NCBI GenBank assembly: GCA_016708305.1
Contig: JADJGB010000010.1
Coordinates: 372,001 to 436,000, forward strand
DNA length: 64,000 bases
Source: Sphingobacteriales bacterium
GTDB lineage: Bacteria > Bacteroidota > Bacteroidia > Chitinophagales > Chitinophagaceae
Direction: 5' to 3'
Notes under the pieces: generated by a model
Told to the model about the DNA's origin: nothing
The model's database searches: none
The model's input: only the letters and a program-made list of their open reading frames with translations
Part shown: positions 28,753 to 39,503 of the stretch, one piece after another
How positions within the stretch are numbered: the first letter of the stretch is position 1
Layout: each line of letters starts with the position of its first letter
Position numbers and translations under genes: made by a program

Positions 28753-31700
28753 CTATTTATTTGAACCTTCTATGATGGCGATTTCTTCTTCCGTCAATTC
28801 GTAAAGCTGATAAACCAATTGGTCTATCTGGTTTTCTAAATTGGTTGTATTTTTTTCTTGCTGTTTAAGCATTGAAATTTCTTTTGACAACTTGCTTATT
28901 GATTTATCATTACTGCATTTTGGAATTGGTAATTTTTTGAATTCTTCAAGTCTGATTTTGGGAAATAAATCATCAAATTCATTTTTTTCATACTTAAACA
29001 ACCACACAAGCAATTTTGAGCATAATACTCCCAAAACATAAAAGACATCAATATTTTCATCTTTAGGAAGTGCGATATATAAACTACGGTCTATAATAAA
29101 ATCTTCCTCAATTACACCTAAACAAAACGTTCCCCGATAATTTCACGAAACACTAATCTTGAGCCTTTAAAGAATTTTGGCTCTCTGGAGCAACCAACCA
29201 ACTTCCGTAACTTATATAATGTTTGTTGTCCCATATGTATTGAAATGTTGAAACGTGTTTGCCTTTGAGTTCGGGAAAAAATGTGTCGTCTTTTTGGATT
29301 GATGAATGATAAGCTCTTGTCTTAATAACTTCTTCTGTTTGCCCTCTGTATTTATCGTACGGATTTACTCCTCTAGTAATTTCAAATTTATCTTCAAGAA
29401 TATTGCTGTTACTTCTGATTTTTTCAAGATTGGCAAAACTGATTCATCAACTTCAACATCAAACACTAAATTGTCGTTTTCTAAAAATCTGTTTTGATAA
29501 ATTGAATTTTTTGATAAAAGAGTTTTTGATGAATTGAAATCAAAAATATTAAGAGAATTATCTTCGCTTTTGTGTTTAATTGCAATAAAAATGAGAGTAT
29601 CAACTGAAGCTTCGTCAAACGCTTTTGCGATATTTGGATTTAGTGCTTTAACATCAAATTTATCAAGAACAAATTTTCTTGTTTTTGCCATTCTTAAATT
29701 TTTAACCAAGAATTTGGCGTAATTAGAGAAATAATGCCTTTTGATTTTAGTATTCCAATTGACAACTCGATGAAAAAAGTGTATAGGTCTAATTGATATT
29801 CCGCAGTTGTATAGGTGGTGTTGAAAAAACTCTGAAACTCTTTAAACGCAGAACCTGTTAAGTAAGGCGGATTCCCAATCACCACATCAAAGCCCACGAA
29901 ATCGCCATCATCATTCAGCACTTCGGGAAATTCAAAACGCCATTCAAAAGCATTTTCAAAAATCTTGTTGGCTTTTATTTCTTCAATTTTTGTATTGAGT
30001 TCCTGAATTTCCTTTTCTAATTTTTTCTGTTCCTGTTCTCTTTCTTTGGCAAGTTTTTTTTCGCTCTTTCCGTAGGGAGTTTCCGGTTCAAAAAGGAAAG
30101 TTCCTGTAAACCGGTGGTATAATTCACTGGCTATCTTATCTAACCTCTTTTTTAGAGGGTCATTCATGCGTATTTCGGTAGAAAAGTCCTGCTTGATGTT
30201 CAGGATAAGATTTTGCATAGCCCGCTTTTCTTCCTTGCTTTTTGCATTTCTATAAGTATTCACAGCAATCTTGTAACTGTCAATAGTCCATTTGCTTTTT
30301 TTAAGCGCTTGTTTCAAATCTGCATCAAGGCAAAACGGCTTACCAAAGAGTTGCCACACTTGATGTTGATGTCAATATTCGGAAGTGTTTCAAGCCCACG
30401 GTTTAAACTTAGCCCAGTGTTTAAACCTTGGTATTCGGTTTTATAATAAGCGTTTTTCAAAAGTTCAATCCATAATCGCAAACGGCAAATTTTAACCGAA
30501 TTGGGATTAATGTCCACCCCAAAAAGGCAGTTTTCAATAATAGTTTGCTTTTCGTGAAACAGTGTTTCTTGTATTCGCTGCGATTCTCTATTGGCCGGTG
30601 AGCCTGTCGAACCGGGGTTGTATTCAAAAAGTTCGCCTTCTTCGTCTGTTACAATCAGTTCGTCATTGACAACTTCTATCTGATATTCTTTCAATCGTTT
30701 TCCGTTTCGGTCTTGCAGAATTTTCAAGTCGTTTTTAACGGCAATCATTTCATTGAGAGCTGAAACTAAAAAGTGTCCTGAACCTACGGCAGGGTCGCAA
30801 ATTTTAATACTGTTTACAATTTCATTGGCTTCTTTGCGGTCTTCAACTTTGTCATAAAGTTCTTCAATGTTGTTGCAGTTCCAATTTTTGGTTTCGTTGA
30901 ATTTCTGCAACACCGCTTTACGAATGGTTTCACGACACATATACATAGTGATAAAACCCGGTGTAAAAAACGAACCGTCTTTATAGCCGTTAATTTTCTC
31001 GAAAATCAAACCAAGCACAGAAGCATTGATAAGCGTTTTGTTATCTTCCTGAATAGCTGAACCGCCTTCTGCTCCAAAGTCGTAAGCATCTAAAAACTCA
31101 AACAAATATTGAAGTGTGGTAATATTGCCCGAGCGTTTTTTGCCTTGTTGGTCTTTCAGAACCGTTTGTGAAAAAATCGGAATGGTCTTTTCATCTTTCA
31201 GATTGCTGATAAACAAAGTAACTTGCTCAATATCGGTTGGTTCAAAAAGCGAAGAATTGAGATAAGGTACTTTCTCAAAAGCCTTTTTCACATCTTCGTT
31301 TCTATCTTCATATTTTCGAGCCAATACCTGAAAAAACAAACTGTTCAGGTCGTCAAAATTTTTGATTTTCTCAAAGTTAAGAAACGAATACGATTTGTCG
31401 CCTTTACTGGTAGAGAGCTTGTCGAACCTATGATAGTTAATGAGTTGTGCTTCCAACAACTTCAAAAATAAAATCCTGTTTATCCAAGTAATGGAAAGTT
31501 CAAGGGCAACATTAAAAAGTCGTTCCTCTCTGGTGTTTCCAAACTGATTGGGTTTTCTAATCGGTCTAGTTTATCTAAACTATCTAATTGAATAATAGCA
31601 TCTTCAAGAATAGTTCCTGTGTTTCTTTCTCCAGCTTTGTTTCGCTCAATAAGCTTTTTACTTCCTTCTTTGGTTTCATTTAATCCGATAATATGCAACA

Positions 31701-32463
31701 ACTCGCCGTAAAAGCGTTTGTCAAGGTTGTTGCTGTCGTTGGCAAAAGGCAGTTTTAAAAGATGCTCCGGTGAAAGAAGTTTGAATAATGCAATCAGTGA
31801 ATTATCATCGGCTTTATCGGTATTGCGTAAAGGTTGTTGAGAATCCTGAATGTTGAAATAAGTAAATTCAATTTCAGATGTTATACTGTTTATAAACGGT
31901 TCTGCAATTTGTTTATAGAAAAATTCGGTTTTGGTGTCAGCCAATCTACCGCCTTCAAAGTCGTTAAATTGCTTTACTAAGTTCTTATTTTGGGCAAAAA
32001 GTCTGTCGAATAAGTTAGCGTCAAAAATAAACCATTCATTGATGTTGGTGGCTACCAAATGCATTACTTCCAAATTGTTTTGAGTAATTCGTTCTCTCAA
32101 GTAATATAAAACTAACTCCTGAAATGCTTTCGTATTTAGCTTTTCAGTTGTTATCATCTCACTTTTATTGGTCGGTTTCTTTGCTTCAACGATTACGCCA
32201 ACGGTCGAGTTTGCATTTTGTCCGTTATGGATAACAAGGTCGTTTCGACCTTTGGTATTTATAAAATGGTTTTGTTTGTAATAAGTGTCTTTCAGAAAAT
32301 CCGAAATCAGGTTTTTATGAAACTCTTCGCTTTCTGTATCGTTTGTACGGTCGAGTAAAGTAATGAGATTAGTTTTGAAACCTTCAATTTCAGACCTGTT
32401 TGGTTTAACTTTTAAAAAGGCTTTATTCAGTGCCTTTCTTGGTTTCAATTCTCTTATTTGCAT
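28753..32463 (-). CDS. Type IIG-like restriction-modification enzyme, frameshifted
   Basis: A single-chain enzyme of about 1,230 residues. The N-terminal part (from 32463) carries a PD-(D/E)xK-like nuclease motif: NDLVIHNG...VGVIVEAKKP, with Asp75 and Glu93-x-Lys95. The methyltransferase follows: KICDPAVGSGHFLVSALNEM (SAM motif I, codons near 30796), FGVDINPNSVKICRLRLWIELLKNAYY, and the adenine-methylation motif VVIGNPPYLTGS near 29862-29873. A coiled linker (KEREQEQKKLEKEIQELNTKIEE) lies between. The C-terminal target-recognition part ends LPIPKC...LVYQLYELTEEEIAIIEG. Frame breaks occur near 31470, 30340, 29700 and twice near 29050-29380. Domain order fits Eco57I-like type IIG rather than a multi-subunit system. 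Target unknown. Confidence 0.85.
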
Positions 32464-32861
32464 TTACTTAATACAATTCTTTTTTTAATCGGTTAAGATA
32501 AGTCTTTTTATCGAAACGGTCTCAAAGCGTTGGGAAAATTTTCCATCTTTTTTTGTTAGCACAATGTTTGCCGAATCGTATGATAGGATTGCCTGCAACT
32601 CGTAAACAGACTAAATAACACATATCACAATCAAATATTAACCACTTGTCTATTAATGAGTTATCATTCCTTAATTGATCTTACTTTCCTTATTTAAATA
32701 TTAATAATTTATTGCCCGCAATCAAATAAATAAACAGATCCCATGTTTAAATCAAAATCCTCTTAGTCTATTTTCTCCTGCCATTATTTACTTTCTCTTG
32801 CAAATCAATTTCCCTTAAAATTACTATCTTTTACATTTCTTCCAAAAAAAATATTCTCATT

Positions 32862-32924
32862 CCCCTCTCCATCAGGAGAGGGGTCAGGGGTGAGGCTTTC
32901 TTCCCCTCTCCGCTCGGAGAGGGG
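32862..32924. repeat. Two tandem REP-like hairpins in the 32464-33019 intergenic region
   Basis: CCCCTCTCC-atca-GGAGAGGGG (32862-32883) and CCCCTCTCC-gctc-GGAGAGGGG (32903-32924) are two 9-bp perfect hairpins 41 bp apart, each followed by a GGTTAGGGG/GGTCAGGGG-type tail. The rest of the 556-bp gap (32464-33019) is AT-rich. I see no gene in it, only a weak tactaa/ttagta hairpin at 32964-32980. Confidence 0.7.
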
Positions 32925-33019
32925 TTAGGGGCGAGACCCTTTCCCCCAATTTTCCTTATATTTTACTAATAAATTTAGTACTTTTATGCCATGAACCGTA
33001 TATATAACGACACAACTCC

Positions 33020-34848
33020 TTATAAATTACTTTCCACCGCCTTCACCTCTCCCTGATATTCACTCACCGGGCCATCCAGCAACACTGAAACAATAGTCCC
33101 ATTTTTATCCATCCTCTCCGGCGGCAAATCAATATAAACGATTCCCGGCTTATCACTCCAGTACAACTTGTCAAACAATCTGTAACTGAGAAGAGTGCCT
33201 TCGCCCACAATCCTGATGCGGGCAATGTTGTTATTAATTCCTTTTAGTGCGATCGGCTTCATTTGATTTTCCCTCTACAAACAGATAAATAGTTTTTTTA
33301 TCGGGCGACAAAGCCGATAAGCCCGCATAATGCCCTTCTGAAAGACCTTTTTTAGCGCTTCCGATCGTTTCCGCATGTTTATTTACCCAATCCAAAACTT
33401 CTCTATTATAAACTTCTTTATTGGTAAGGGGTTTGTTTACATCCAAACCTTTATTGCTCAAAGGATTATTGCCCGAAGCCACATCTTCACTCAGCCTCTT
33501 TATAATCTGATTGGCAGGTTCTTTTCTGGACATTAAATAATCGTCAGAAAAATGACCGGTTTCTCCTGCCGGAACCAAAGGTTTTTCAAACTGTACTTTT
33601 ATTACGGTTATCTGTGGGTCAAGCAAATCTTGAGGAACCGAAATCCAATAGTTATTATCTTCTTTTTTATAGGAGAGGCGTACATTCGACCCAACCATTG
33701 TTATTCTGTCCACCGGTGTAAGAATACCTTTTAACAATGCTAATCCATTCTGGCTATTGTTCAAATATAAATACAAGGTTTTCCTATCGAGCGAAAGCGC
33801 TGTTTTACCTGCAAAATGTTTTTGAGCAATACCGGCCTGAGCACCATAAACCGCTTCAGCATGTTTTTTAGTCCATCTTCCCATTTCTTTCAGGATGGTT
33901 ACCTGCTCCGCAGGAATTGTTCCATCTGCTTTTGGCCCAATATCCAATAACAGATTTCCACCCAACGAAATACAATCCACTAATGTATTGATAAGCATAT
34001 AGGGAGTCTTATAGTTTCTGTCAAAAGGCTGATAACCCCATGAGTCGTTCATGGTATAGCACAGTTCCCAGTAAGGAGAAGATGGTTTTTGCACGGGCAC
34101 CCCTTGTTCGGGGGTAGCATAGTCGCCATATTCTTTTAATCTGGAATTGATGATGATGTTAGTATTATAGCTTTGAAGAAGTTTCCTTGTTTCAGCAGCC
34201 CTCCATTCTTCTGCGTTGTGTTCCCAATCTCCATCAAACCAAATCAGGTCGGGTTTGTATTGTTGCGAAAGTTCTCTCAATTGCCCCTGATAGTAATTGA
34301 TAAAACGTTCAAAACGCTGCGGATCATCTTTCACGTTAAACCTTTTGATAGCTCCGGTAAAAACATCATAATCATTATGGCTCCAGTCCGGAAGCGAATA
34401 ATAAATACCGGTCTTCAGGCCGGATTTTTTTAATGCACTGATAAAGGGTGTCATTACATCTTTTCTTGCCGCGCTATTTCGCGGAATAGAGATAGCTCCT
34501 GATTGTTTAGTATTCCATAGCGATACACCATCATGGTGCCGCGAGGTAAGCACAGCATATCTGGCACCGCTTTCTTTGATGAGATCCACCCATGACTGAG
34601 GATTATAATTTCCGGCTCTGAATCCCTTCAACTGATCCATGTAGTCTTTATAATTGATATAATTATTAAAAAACTCCGGATTCTGAAATGCCATTAACCG
34701 AATAAATTCCCCAATGGATAAATATGCCTAATTTGGCATCGGCAAACCATTGCATTTTTTCCTGTTCGGCTTTGTTTTGGGCTTTAATCGTCTCATTTCC
34801 AATCAATAAGACAAGCAAACTGCTAAGTAGTATCGTTTTTCGTATCAT
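33020..34848 (-). CDS. Alpha-L-fucosidase (GH29), two frameshifts
   Basis: An exported glycosidase releasing L-fucose. The start MIRKTILLSSLLVLLIGN at 34848 gives a signal peptide. Family motifs: WFADAKLGIFIHWGIYSV, then after a frame break near 34685 FRAGNYNPQSWVDLIKESGARYAVLTSRHHDG. The nucleophile region is DLIWFDGDWEHNAEEW, with the Asp of WFD aligned to the GH29 nucleophile. LGGNLLLDIGPKADGTIP is also typical. The C-terminal beta domains continue past a second break near 33250 to KAVESNL at 33020. Total about 609 residues. With the sulfatase at 13375 it hints at use of fucosylated or sulfated glycans (inference). Confidence 0.9.
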
Positions 34849-35032
34849 GCCATAAAGATAATCCAAAAAGGTTTGAAATCAGTGTATATAATAGGTTTGC
34901 TTTTGAGAAGGATAAAAATCAATCAAAAAATAAATTCTTTCATTCATTATTTCCAAAAATCAATTCTAATTTCAGTTCTGCTTTGTATGTTTGTGTATTG
35001 GGATAAAGTTTTAATTTAATATAAAGATATTT

Positions 35033-35821
35033 ATGAATATTGCAATAATCGGAGGCGGCAACCTTGGAACCGCCATAGCAGAAGGATTGGTAAAAAGTAA
35101 ATTTTGCAAACCGGAAAGCATTGCCATTACCAAAAGAAATACGGCTACGCTCAAAGACTGGCATCTAAAGGAAGTAAAAATCAGTTCAGACAATAATGAA
35201 GCAGTGAAAAACAGCGATTTAGTAATTCTGGCCGTAAAACCCTATCAGATAGAATCGGTGATTGAAGGACTCAAAAAGTCAATAACAAATAAACACATTA
35301 TTGTTTCGGTTATCACCGGCGTTTCACTAAGCGATTTAAAAACTATGCTCAGGAAAGATCAAATCATCTTCAGAGCAATGCCTAACACTGCCATTGCCAT
35401 TCGGGAAAGCATGACCTGCATCAGCTACCTGAATGCAAATGAACAACAGATTGAGCTGGTTTTGAGTCTGTTTAAGGCTTTGGGGGAAGTAGTAATCATT
35501 GACGAAAAGTTGATGGATGCCGCCACGGTTCTCGGTGCATGTGGCACCGCTTTTGCAATGCGTTACATCCGTGCTAATATTCAGGCCGGTGTGGAGATTG
35601 GTTTTGATGCAAAAACTGCCAAATTAATTGCCTCACAAACCGTAAAAGGCGCTACCGAACTATTGCTGAAACACGGCAGCCATCCCGAACAGGAAATTGA
35701 TAAAGTAACTACACCTAAGGGCTGCACTATTGTGGGACTGAACGAAATGGAGCATCGCGGGTTCAGTTCTTCCCTCATCAGAGGCGTGGTAGCCAGTTAC
35801 GAAAAAATAGGTAAGGATTAG
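35033..35821 (+). CDS. proC: Pyrroline-5-carboxylate reductase
   Basis: The final step of proline synthesis, using NAD(P)H. The Rossmann motif is MNIAIIGGGNLGTAIAEGL, followed by VILAVKPYQIESV and FRAMPNTAIAIRESMTC. The C-terminal dimer domain has LMDAATVLGACGTAFAMRYI and VKGATELLLKHGSHPEQEIDKVTTPKGCTIVGLNEME, the family signature. Frame intact at 262 residues, monocistronic. Confidence 0.95.
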   Translation: MNIAIIGGGNLGTAIAEGLVKSKFCKPESIAITKRNTATLKDWHLKEVKISSDNNEAVKNSDLVILAVKPYQIESVIEGLKKSITNKHIIVSVITGVSLSDLKTMLRKDQIIFRAMPNTAIAIRESMTCISYLNANEQQIELVLSLFKALGEVVIIDEKLMDAATVLGACGTAFAMRYIRANIQAGVEIGFDAKTAKLIASQTVKGATELLLKHGSHPEQEIDKVTTPKGCTIVGLNEMEHRGFSSSLIRGVVASYEKIGKD

Positions 35822-35914
35822 CAAAATGATAAAAACTATATGAGTTAATAATAACTTTTCCACACCTGACCAACAATCCGTATGAAAAAATAACGGATTT
35901 GTAATCAAACTTTA

Positions 35915-35922
35915 TATCTTTG
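35915..35922 (+). promoter_or_regulatory. -7 promoter box of pyrG
   Basis: TATCTTTG matches TAnnTTTG. A transcript would begin a few bases later, at or within the first arm of the leader hairpin described next. Confidence 0.55.
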
Positions 35923-35975
35923 TGCGACCTCTCAAATTTTCTACCAGAATTTTTCAGCCGGTCGCATTTTTTTTT
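35923..35975 (+). promoter_or_regulatory. pyrG leader hairpin, attenuator candidate
   Basis: The arms tgcgacc (35923-35929) and ggtcgca (35960-35966) are perfectly complementary and are followed by nine Ts (35967-35975), the layout of an intrinsic terminator. It lies after the -7 box and 53 bp before the pyrG start, so it is in the leader, not after a gene. In Firmicutes pyrG is controlled by a leader terminator that responds to CTP. A comparable control here is only an inference. Confidence 0.5.
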
Positions 35976-36028
35976 ATTTAAAATTTTAACACGGAACAGT
36001 TTTACAACCGTTCTAAAATTATTGCATT

Positions 36029-37675
36029 ATGGCAAAATATGTATTTGTAACCGGTGGGGTTTCATCATCTTTAGGTAAAGGGATTATTGCAGCATCATTG
36101 GCAAAACTCTTACAATCAAGAGGTTACAGAGTTACTATACAAAAATTTGATCCTTATATCAATGTGGATCCGGGCACACTGAATCCTTATGAGCACGGTG
36201 AATGTTATGTTACCGAAGACGGCGCAGAAACCGATCTGGATTTGGGGCATTATGAAAGGTTCCTGAATACATTTACCTCTCAGGCAAATAATGTAACCAC
36301 GGGTCGTATTTATCAAACGGTTATTAATAAAGAAAGAAAAGGCGCTTATCTGGGTAAAACGGTGCAGGTAGTGCCACACATTACCAACGAAATCAAGCGC
36401 AGGATGCTGGAACTGGGCAATACCGGCAAATATGATATTGTGATTACTGAAATTGGTGGAACAATTGGCGACATCGAAAGCCTGCCTTTTGTGGAAGCCA
36501 TACGCCAATTACAATGGGAACTGCCGGAAGATGACACAGTTGTCATTCACCTCACGCTGATTCCTTACCTGAAAGCAGCTAAAGAACTGAAAACCAAGCC
36601 TACCCAGCATAGCGTAAAAATGCTGAGTCAGGAAGGTGTGAGCCCTGATATTATTGTATGCCGTACAGAAAGACCCTTATCACCGGATATCAAAAGGAAG
36701 ATAGCACAATTCTGCAATGTAAAGCAAGAGGCAGTTATCGAATCCATTGACATGGCCACTATTTATGAAGTGCCAATGGCAATGCTGAGAGAAAAATTAG
36801 ACATCATTTGCCTTAAAAAAATGAATATCCCCAATCCTCCTGAACCCGATATAGTGAAATGGGAAGCCTTTTTGGAGAGATTAAATCATCCGAAATCAGT
36901 TGTACGCATCGGTCTGATAGGAAAATACATTGAGCTGCAGGATGCCTATAAGTCAATATTGGAAGCATTTATTCATGCCGGCGCCGTAAACGAATGTAAA
37001 GTAGAAGTGGTAAATGTACACAGCGAATACATCACCCCCGAAAATGTGGAAGAAAAGCTTTCTGGGCTTGACGGACTTTTAGTAGCATCCGGTTTTGGCC
37101 TCAGAGGTATCGAAGGGAAAATTACAGCCGTTAAATATGCCAGAGAAAACGGTTTGCCCTTCTTTGGCATTTGCCTTGGTATGCAGATGGCTGTTATTGA
37201 ATTTGCCAGAAATGTTTTAGATAAAAAATGTGCAAACTCTACCGAAATGGACGAAAAAACGCCTGATCCTGTTATTGATTTGATGGAAGAACAAAAGGTA
37301 ATTTCAGATAAAGGCGGCACTATGCGCTTGGGCGCTTACGACTGTGCACTACTCCCCGATTCTCTGGCTCATAAGATTTATGGTCAGGAATTAATAAGTG
37401 AAAGGCATCGCCATCGATGGGAGTTTAACAATAAATATTTGGAAGAGTTTCAGAACGGTGGTATGGTGCTGAGTGGTAAAAATCCCAAAAGTGGTCTGGT
37501 TGAAATAGTAGAACTCCCCGATCATCCGTTTTTTATTGGTGTACAGTATCATCCCGAACTCAAAAGTACGGTGGAGAACCCCCACCCTATTTTTGTACAT
37601 TTTATTAGTGCAGCCGTTAGTCAAGCCGCTAAATATAAGGTTGAAGAAAAGAATACAGAGAAAGTCAATAATTAA
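36029..37675 (+). CDS. pyrG: CTP synthase
   Basis: Makes CTP from UTP with glutamine. The N-terminal synthase domain starts MAKYVFVTGGVSSSLGKGIIAASLAKLLQSRGY and has GTLNPYEHGECYVTEDGAETDLDLGHYERF and EIGGTIGDIES. The C-terminal glutaminase domain has the nucleophile Cys382 in FGICLGMQMAVIEFARN and the His/Glu pair in GVQYHPELKSTVENPHPIF. Frame intact at 548 residues. A promoter box and leader hairpin precede it. Confidence 0.98.
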   Translation: MAKYVFVTGGVSSSLGKGIIAASLAKLLQSRGYRVTIQKFDPYINVDPGTLNPYEHGECYVTEDGAETDLDLGHYERFLNTFTSQANNVTTGRIYQTVINKERKGAYLGKTVQVVPHITNEIKRRMLELGNTGKYDIVITEIGGTIGDIESLPFVEAIRQLQWELPEDDTVVIHLTLIPYLKAAKELKTKPTQHSVKMLSQEGVSPDIIVCRTERPLSPDIKRKIAQFCNVKQEAVIESIDMATIYEVPMAMLREKLDIICLKKMNIPNPPEPDIVKWEAFLERLNHPKSVVRIGLIGKYIELQDAYKSILEAFIHAGAVNECKVEVVNVHSEYITPENVEEKLSGLDGLLVASGFGLRGIEGKITAVKYARENGLPFFGICLGMQMAVIEFARNVLDKKCANSTEMDEKTPDPVIDLMEEQKVISDKGGTMRLGAYDCALLPDSLAHKIYGQELISERHRHRWEFNNKYLEEFQNGGMVLSGKNPKSGLVEIVELPDHPFFIGVQYHPELKSTVENPHPIFVHFISAAVSQAAKYKVEEKNTEKVNN

Positions 37676-37806
37676 TAACCTTCTCGGGTATATTTAAAAC
37701 AGGTATTCTACCGACAGAATTAAAAGAATTTTATTATAAAAGTTCCTTTTTGTGCGTCATTGGCAACGAAATGAAGTAAAGTAAGGAATTTCCTCGTTTC
37801 CAAAAC

Positions 37807-38036
37807 GATGAGATTTCTCCGCTTCGCTGCGAAATGACCGTTATTTTTACCCATCATTTCGAACGAAGTGCAACGAAGTGCAACGAAGTACAACGAAGTG
37901 CAACGAAGTGCAACGAAGTGCAACGAAGTGCAACGAAGTACAACGAAGTGCAACGAAGTGCAACGAAGTGCAACGAAGTGAGAAATCTTTTTCTTTTGAT
38001 AACGATGAGATTTCTTCGTTTCGCTGCGAATGACGG
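37807..38036. repeat. Palindromic repeat cluster with a 12 x 10-bp tandem array
   Basis: Twelve units of the decamer caacgaagtg fill 37861-37980 exactly. The first unit begins g instead of c, and units 3 and 8 end in a. The array sits inside one copy of a palindromic repeat: TCATTTCGAACGAAGTG (from 37854) and GAGAAATC (to 37987) are its two ends. Complementary copies flank it at 37807-37839 (gatgagatttctccgcttcg...gaaatga) and 38004-38036 (gatgagatttcttcg...cgaatga). No gene is present between 37676 and 38121; open frames there are products of the repeat. Confidence 0.85.
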
Positions 38037-38121
38037 TTACAGGAGGATAAAAAATGACTACAAGACTACCCATTTAAACGGGTCACTTTCATTAAATGGG
38101 GAGTACGCCTAATTTTGTTGC

Positions 38122-38483
38122 ATGGATACATCATATATATCGGTCATTTTTTTACCCCAAGGGTTATTGGAATATTTTGATATTACAGGTATAGATGAAC
38201 TATGCTTTGTAAAGGACAGGTCAGTTTATTTTCAGATTTCATTGGAAGAACGGAATATGATATTGGGAGATGTGGATGGTACCCAATATGAGTCAAAAGG
38301 TTTTACGGAGATAACCCTACAGGATTTCCTGTTCACGTGGCAAAGCAGTTTATTTGGCAATAAAAGAAGACGCTGGCGACATAAAAAGAGGCTGGTAAAA
38401 TTATCAGAAACGACTTTTCATTTGTAGCCGAAGGTTCAGGGTTAACCAAAGAACTATCGGATTTTTTAAAAGGTACAGGTTGA
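38122..38483 (+). CDS. ISAon1-type transposase N-terminal region protein
   Basis: The first frame of the element: MDTSYISVIFLPQGLLEYFDITGID...FTEITLQDFLFTWQSSLFG, a pattern found in proteins named as the ISAon1 transposase N-terminal region, probably DNA-binding. A one-base shift near 38400 leads to NDFSFVAEGSGLTKELSDFLKGTG and the stop at 38481-38483, giving about 120 residues. The second, catalytic frame follows at once. Confidence 0.65.
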
Positions 38484-39457
38484 TACAAAGGTTGATACTA
38501 TCAGCAACATAGCTGGTTACCATCAGATACAGCCTTCAAAATTAAACCGTCATTATAAAAAGTATAGCAGTGGTTTTAAAGACTGGAACCAGCTCACTCA
38601 CTGCGAAGATTATCTTCTTTTTCCGGACAACATTGGAGCCTACCTAAGCATAGATGAACTAAGTTTATCCAAAGGAGAATTATACACATTTGTTACCCAC
38701 AAAACGGCAGGGCAAAGCAGGGTACATTGGTAGCCGTCATCAAAGGAACACTATTCTAAAGACATTATAACCACCCTAATGAAACTTATGAACACAAGCG
38801 TTTGCAGGTAAAAGAAGTCACTCTTGATATGGCAAAAACATGGAAGCTGCCGTAAAGCAGGTATTTACAAATGCCACTCTGGTTACCGACAGATTCCATG
38901 TAATAAAACTGGCAATGGAAGCCTTGCAACACATAAGAATAAACCTGCGATGGAAAGAATTAGACAAAGAAAATGCAGCCATTAAAAAGGCTAAAGAACA
39001 ACAAATAAAATATGAACCAGTAATGCTGGAAAATGGTGAAACACCCAAACAATTACTGGCAAGGTGCAAATATATTTTAGCCAAAAAACAAAACGACTGG
39101 ACAGAAAATCAAATACAAAGAGCCACCCTGTTATTCAAATATTTCCCTGAATTAGAAACTGCTTACCACCAAACTTTAGCTTTTAGAAACATATACGAAA
39201 ACCAACAAAAAGCATCTGCTAAGACAGCGTTTGAACAATGGATACAAAAAGTACAAGAGCAGGCATTAAAAGAGTTTTATACCGTTGCTAATACCGTAAA
39301 ATATAATTTAGATAACATACTTAATTTCTTCAATAACCGAAATACAAATGCCAATGCAGAATCATTCAACGCTAAAATAAAACTATTCAGGGCTAACCTT
39401 AGAGGCGTAACAGATACCAAATTCTTTCTTTTCAGACTGCATAAACTTTTTGCCTAG
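38484..39457 (+). CDS. ISAon1-type DDE transposase, frameshifted
   Basis: The catalytic part of the element. Early sequence includes HYKKYSSGFKDWNQLTHCEDYLLFPDNIGAYLSIDELSLSKGELYTFVTH, with a likely first catalytic Asp in SIDE. VKEVTLDMAKNMEAAVKQVFTNATLVTDRFHVIKL holds the second region. A C-terminal NANAESFNAKIKLFRANLRGVTD holds a Glu and closes the DDE fold. Breaks near 38715, 38760 and 38810 interrupt it. I see no clear start codon; translation may be coupled to the first frame. Confidence 0.65.
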
Positions 39458-39503
39458 TCCCCAGTAAATAATGGTGAGCCATTTAAACAGCCTTTACCTT
39501 TTA

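Larger units (their letters stand above)
38069..39492. mobile_element. ISAon1-type insertion sequence
   Basis: Two plus-strand frames of the ISAon1 type lie between imperfect inverted repeats. The left end (about 38069-38110: ccatttaaacgggtcac...aaatggggagta) and the right end (complement of about 39452-39492: tttaaatggctcacc...actggggacta) share most positions. Exact borders and target duplication are unclear. It lies between the decamer array and the ISKra4-type element. Confidence 0.65.

Noticed and set aside
28753..32463. BREX or other multi-gene defence island
   Set aside because: The enzyme has an N-terminal nuclease motif of its own, and no brxA/B/C/L, pglZ, helicase or specificity gene is next to it. 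Neighbours are a transposase and a fucosidase.
33020..34848. Polysaccharide utilisation locus around the fucosidase
   Set aside because: No susC/susD pair, glycan regulator or other glycosidase is adjacent; the sulfatase is 19 kb away.
37861..37980. CRISPR-like array
   Set aside because: The units are 10 bp and directly joined with no spacers, and no cas gene is present. It is a simple tandem repeat.
37720..38112. Long open frames on both strands through the decamer array
   Set aside because: The peptides are only the decamer translated (SATKCNEVQR, LHFVALRCTS); they have no family resemblance or start context.
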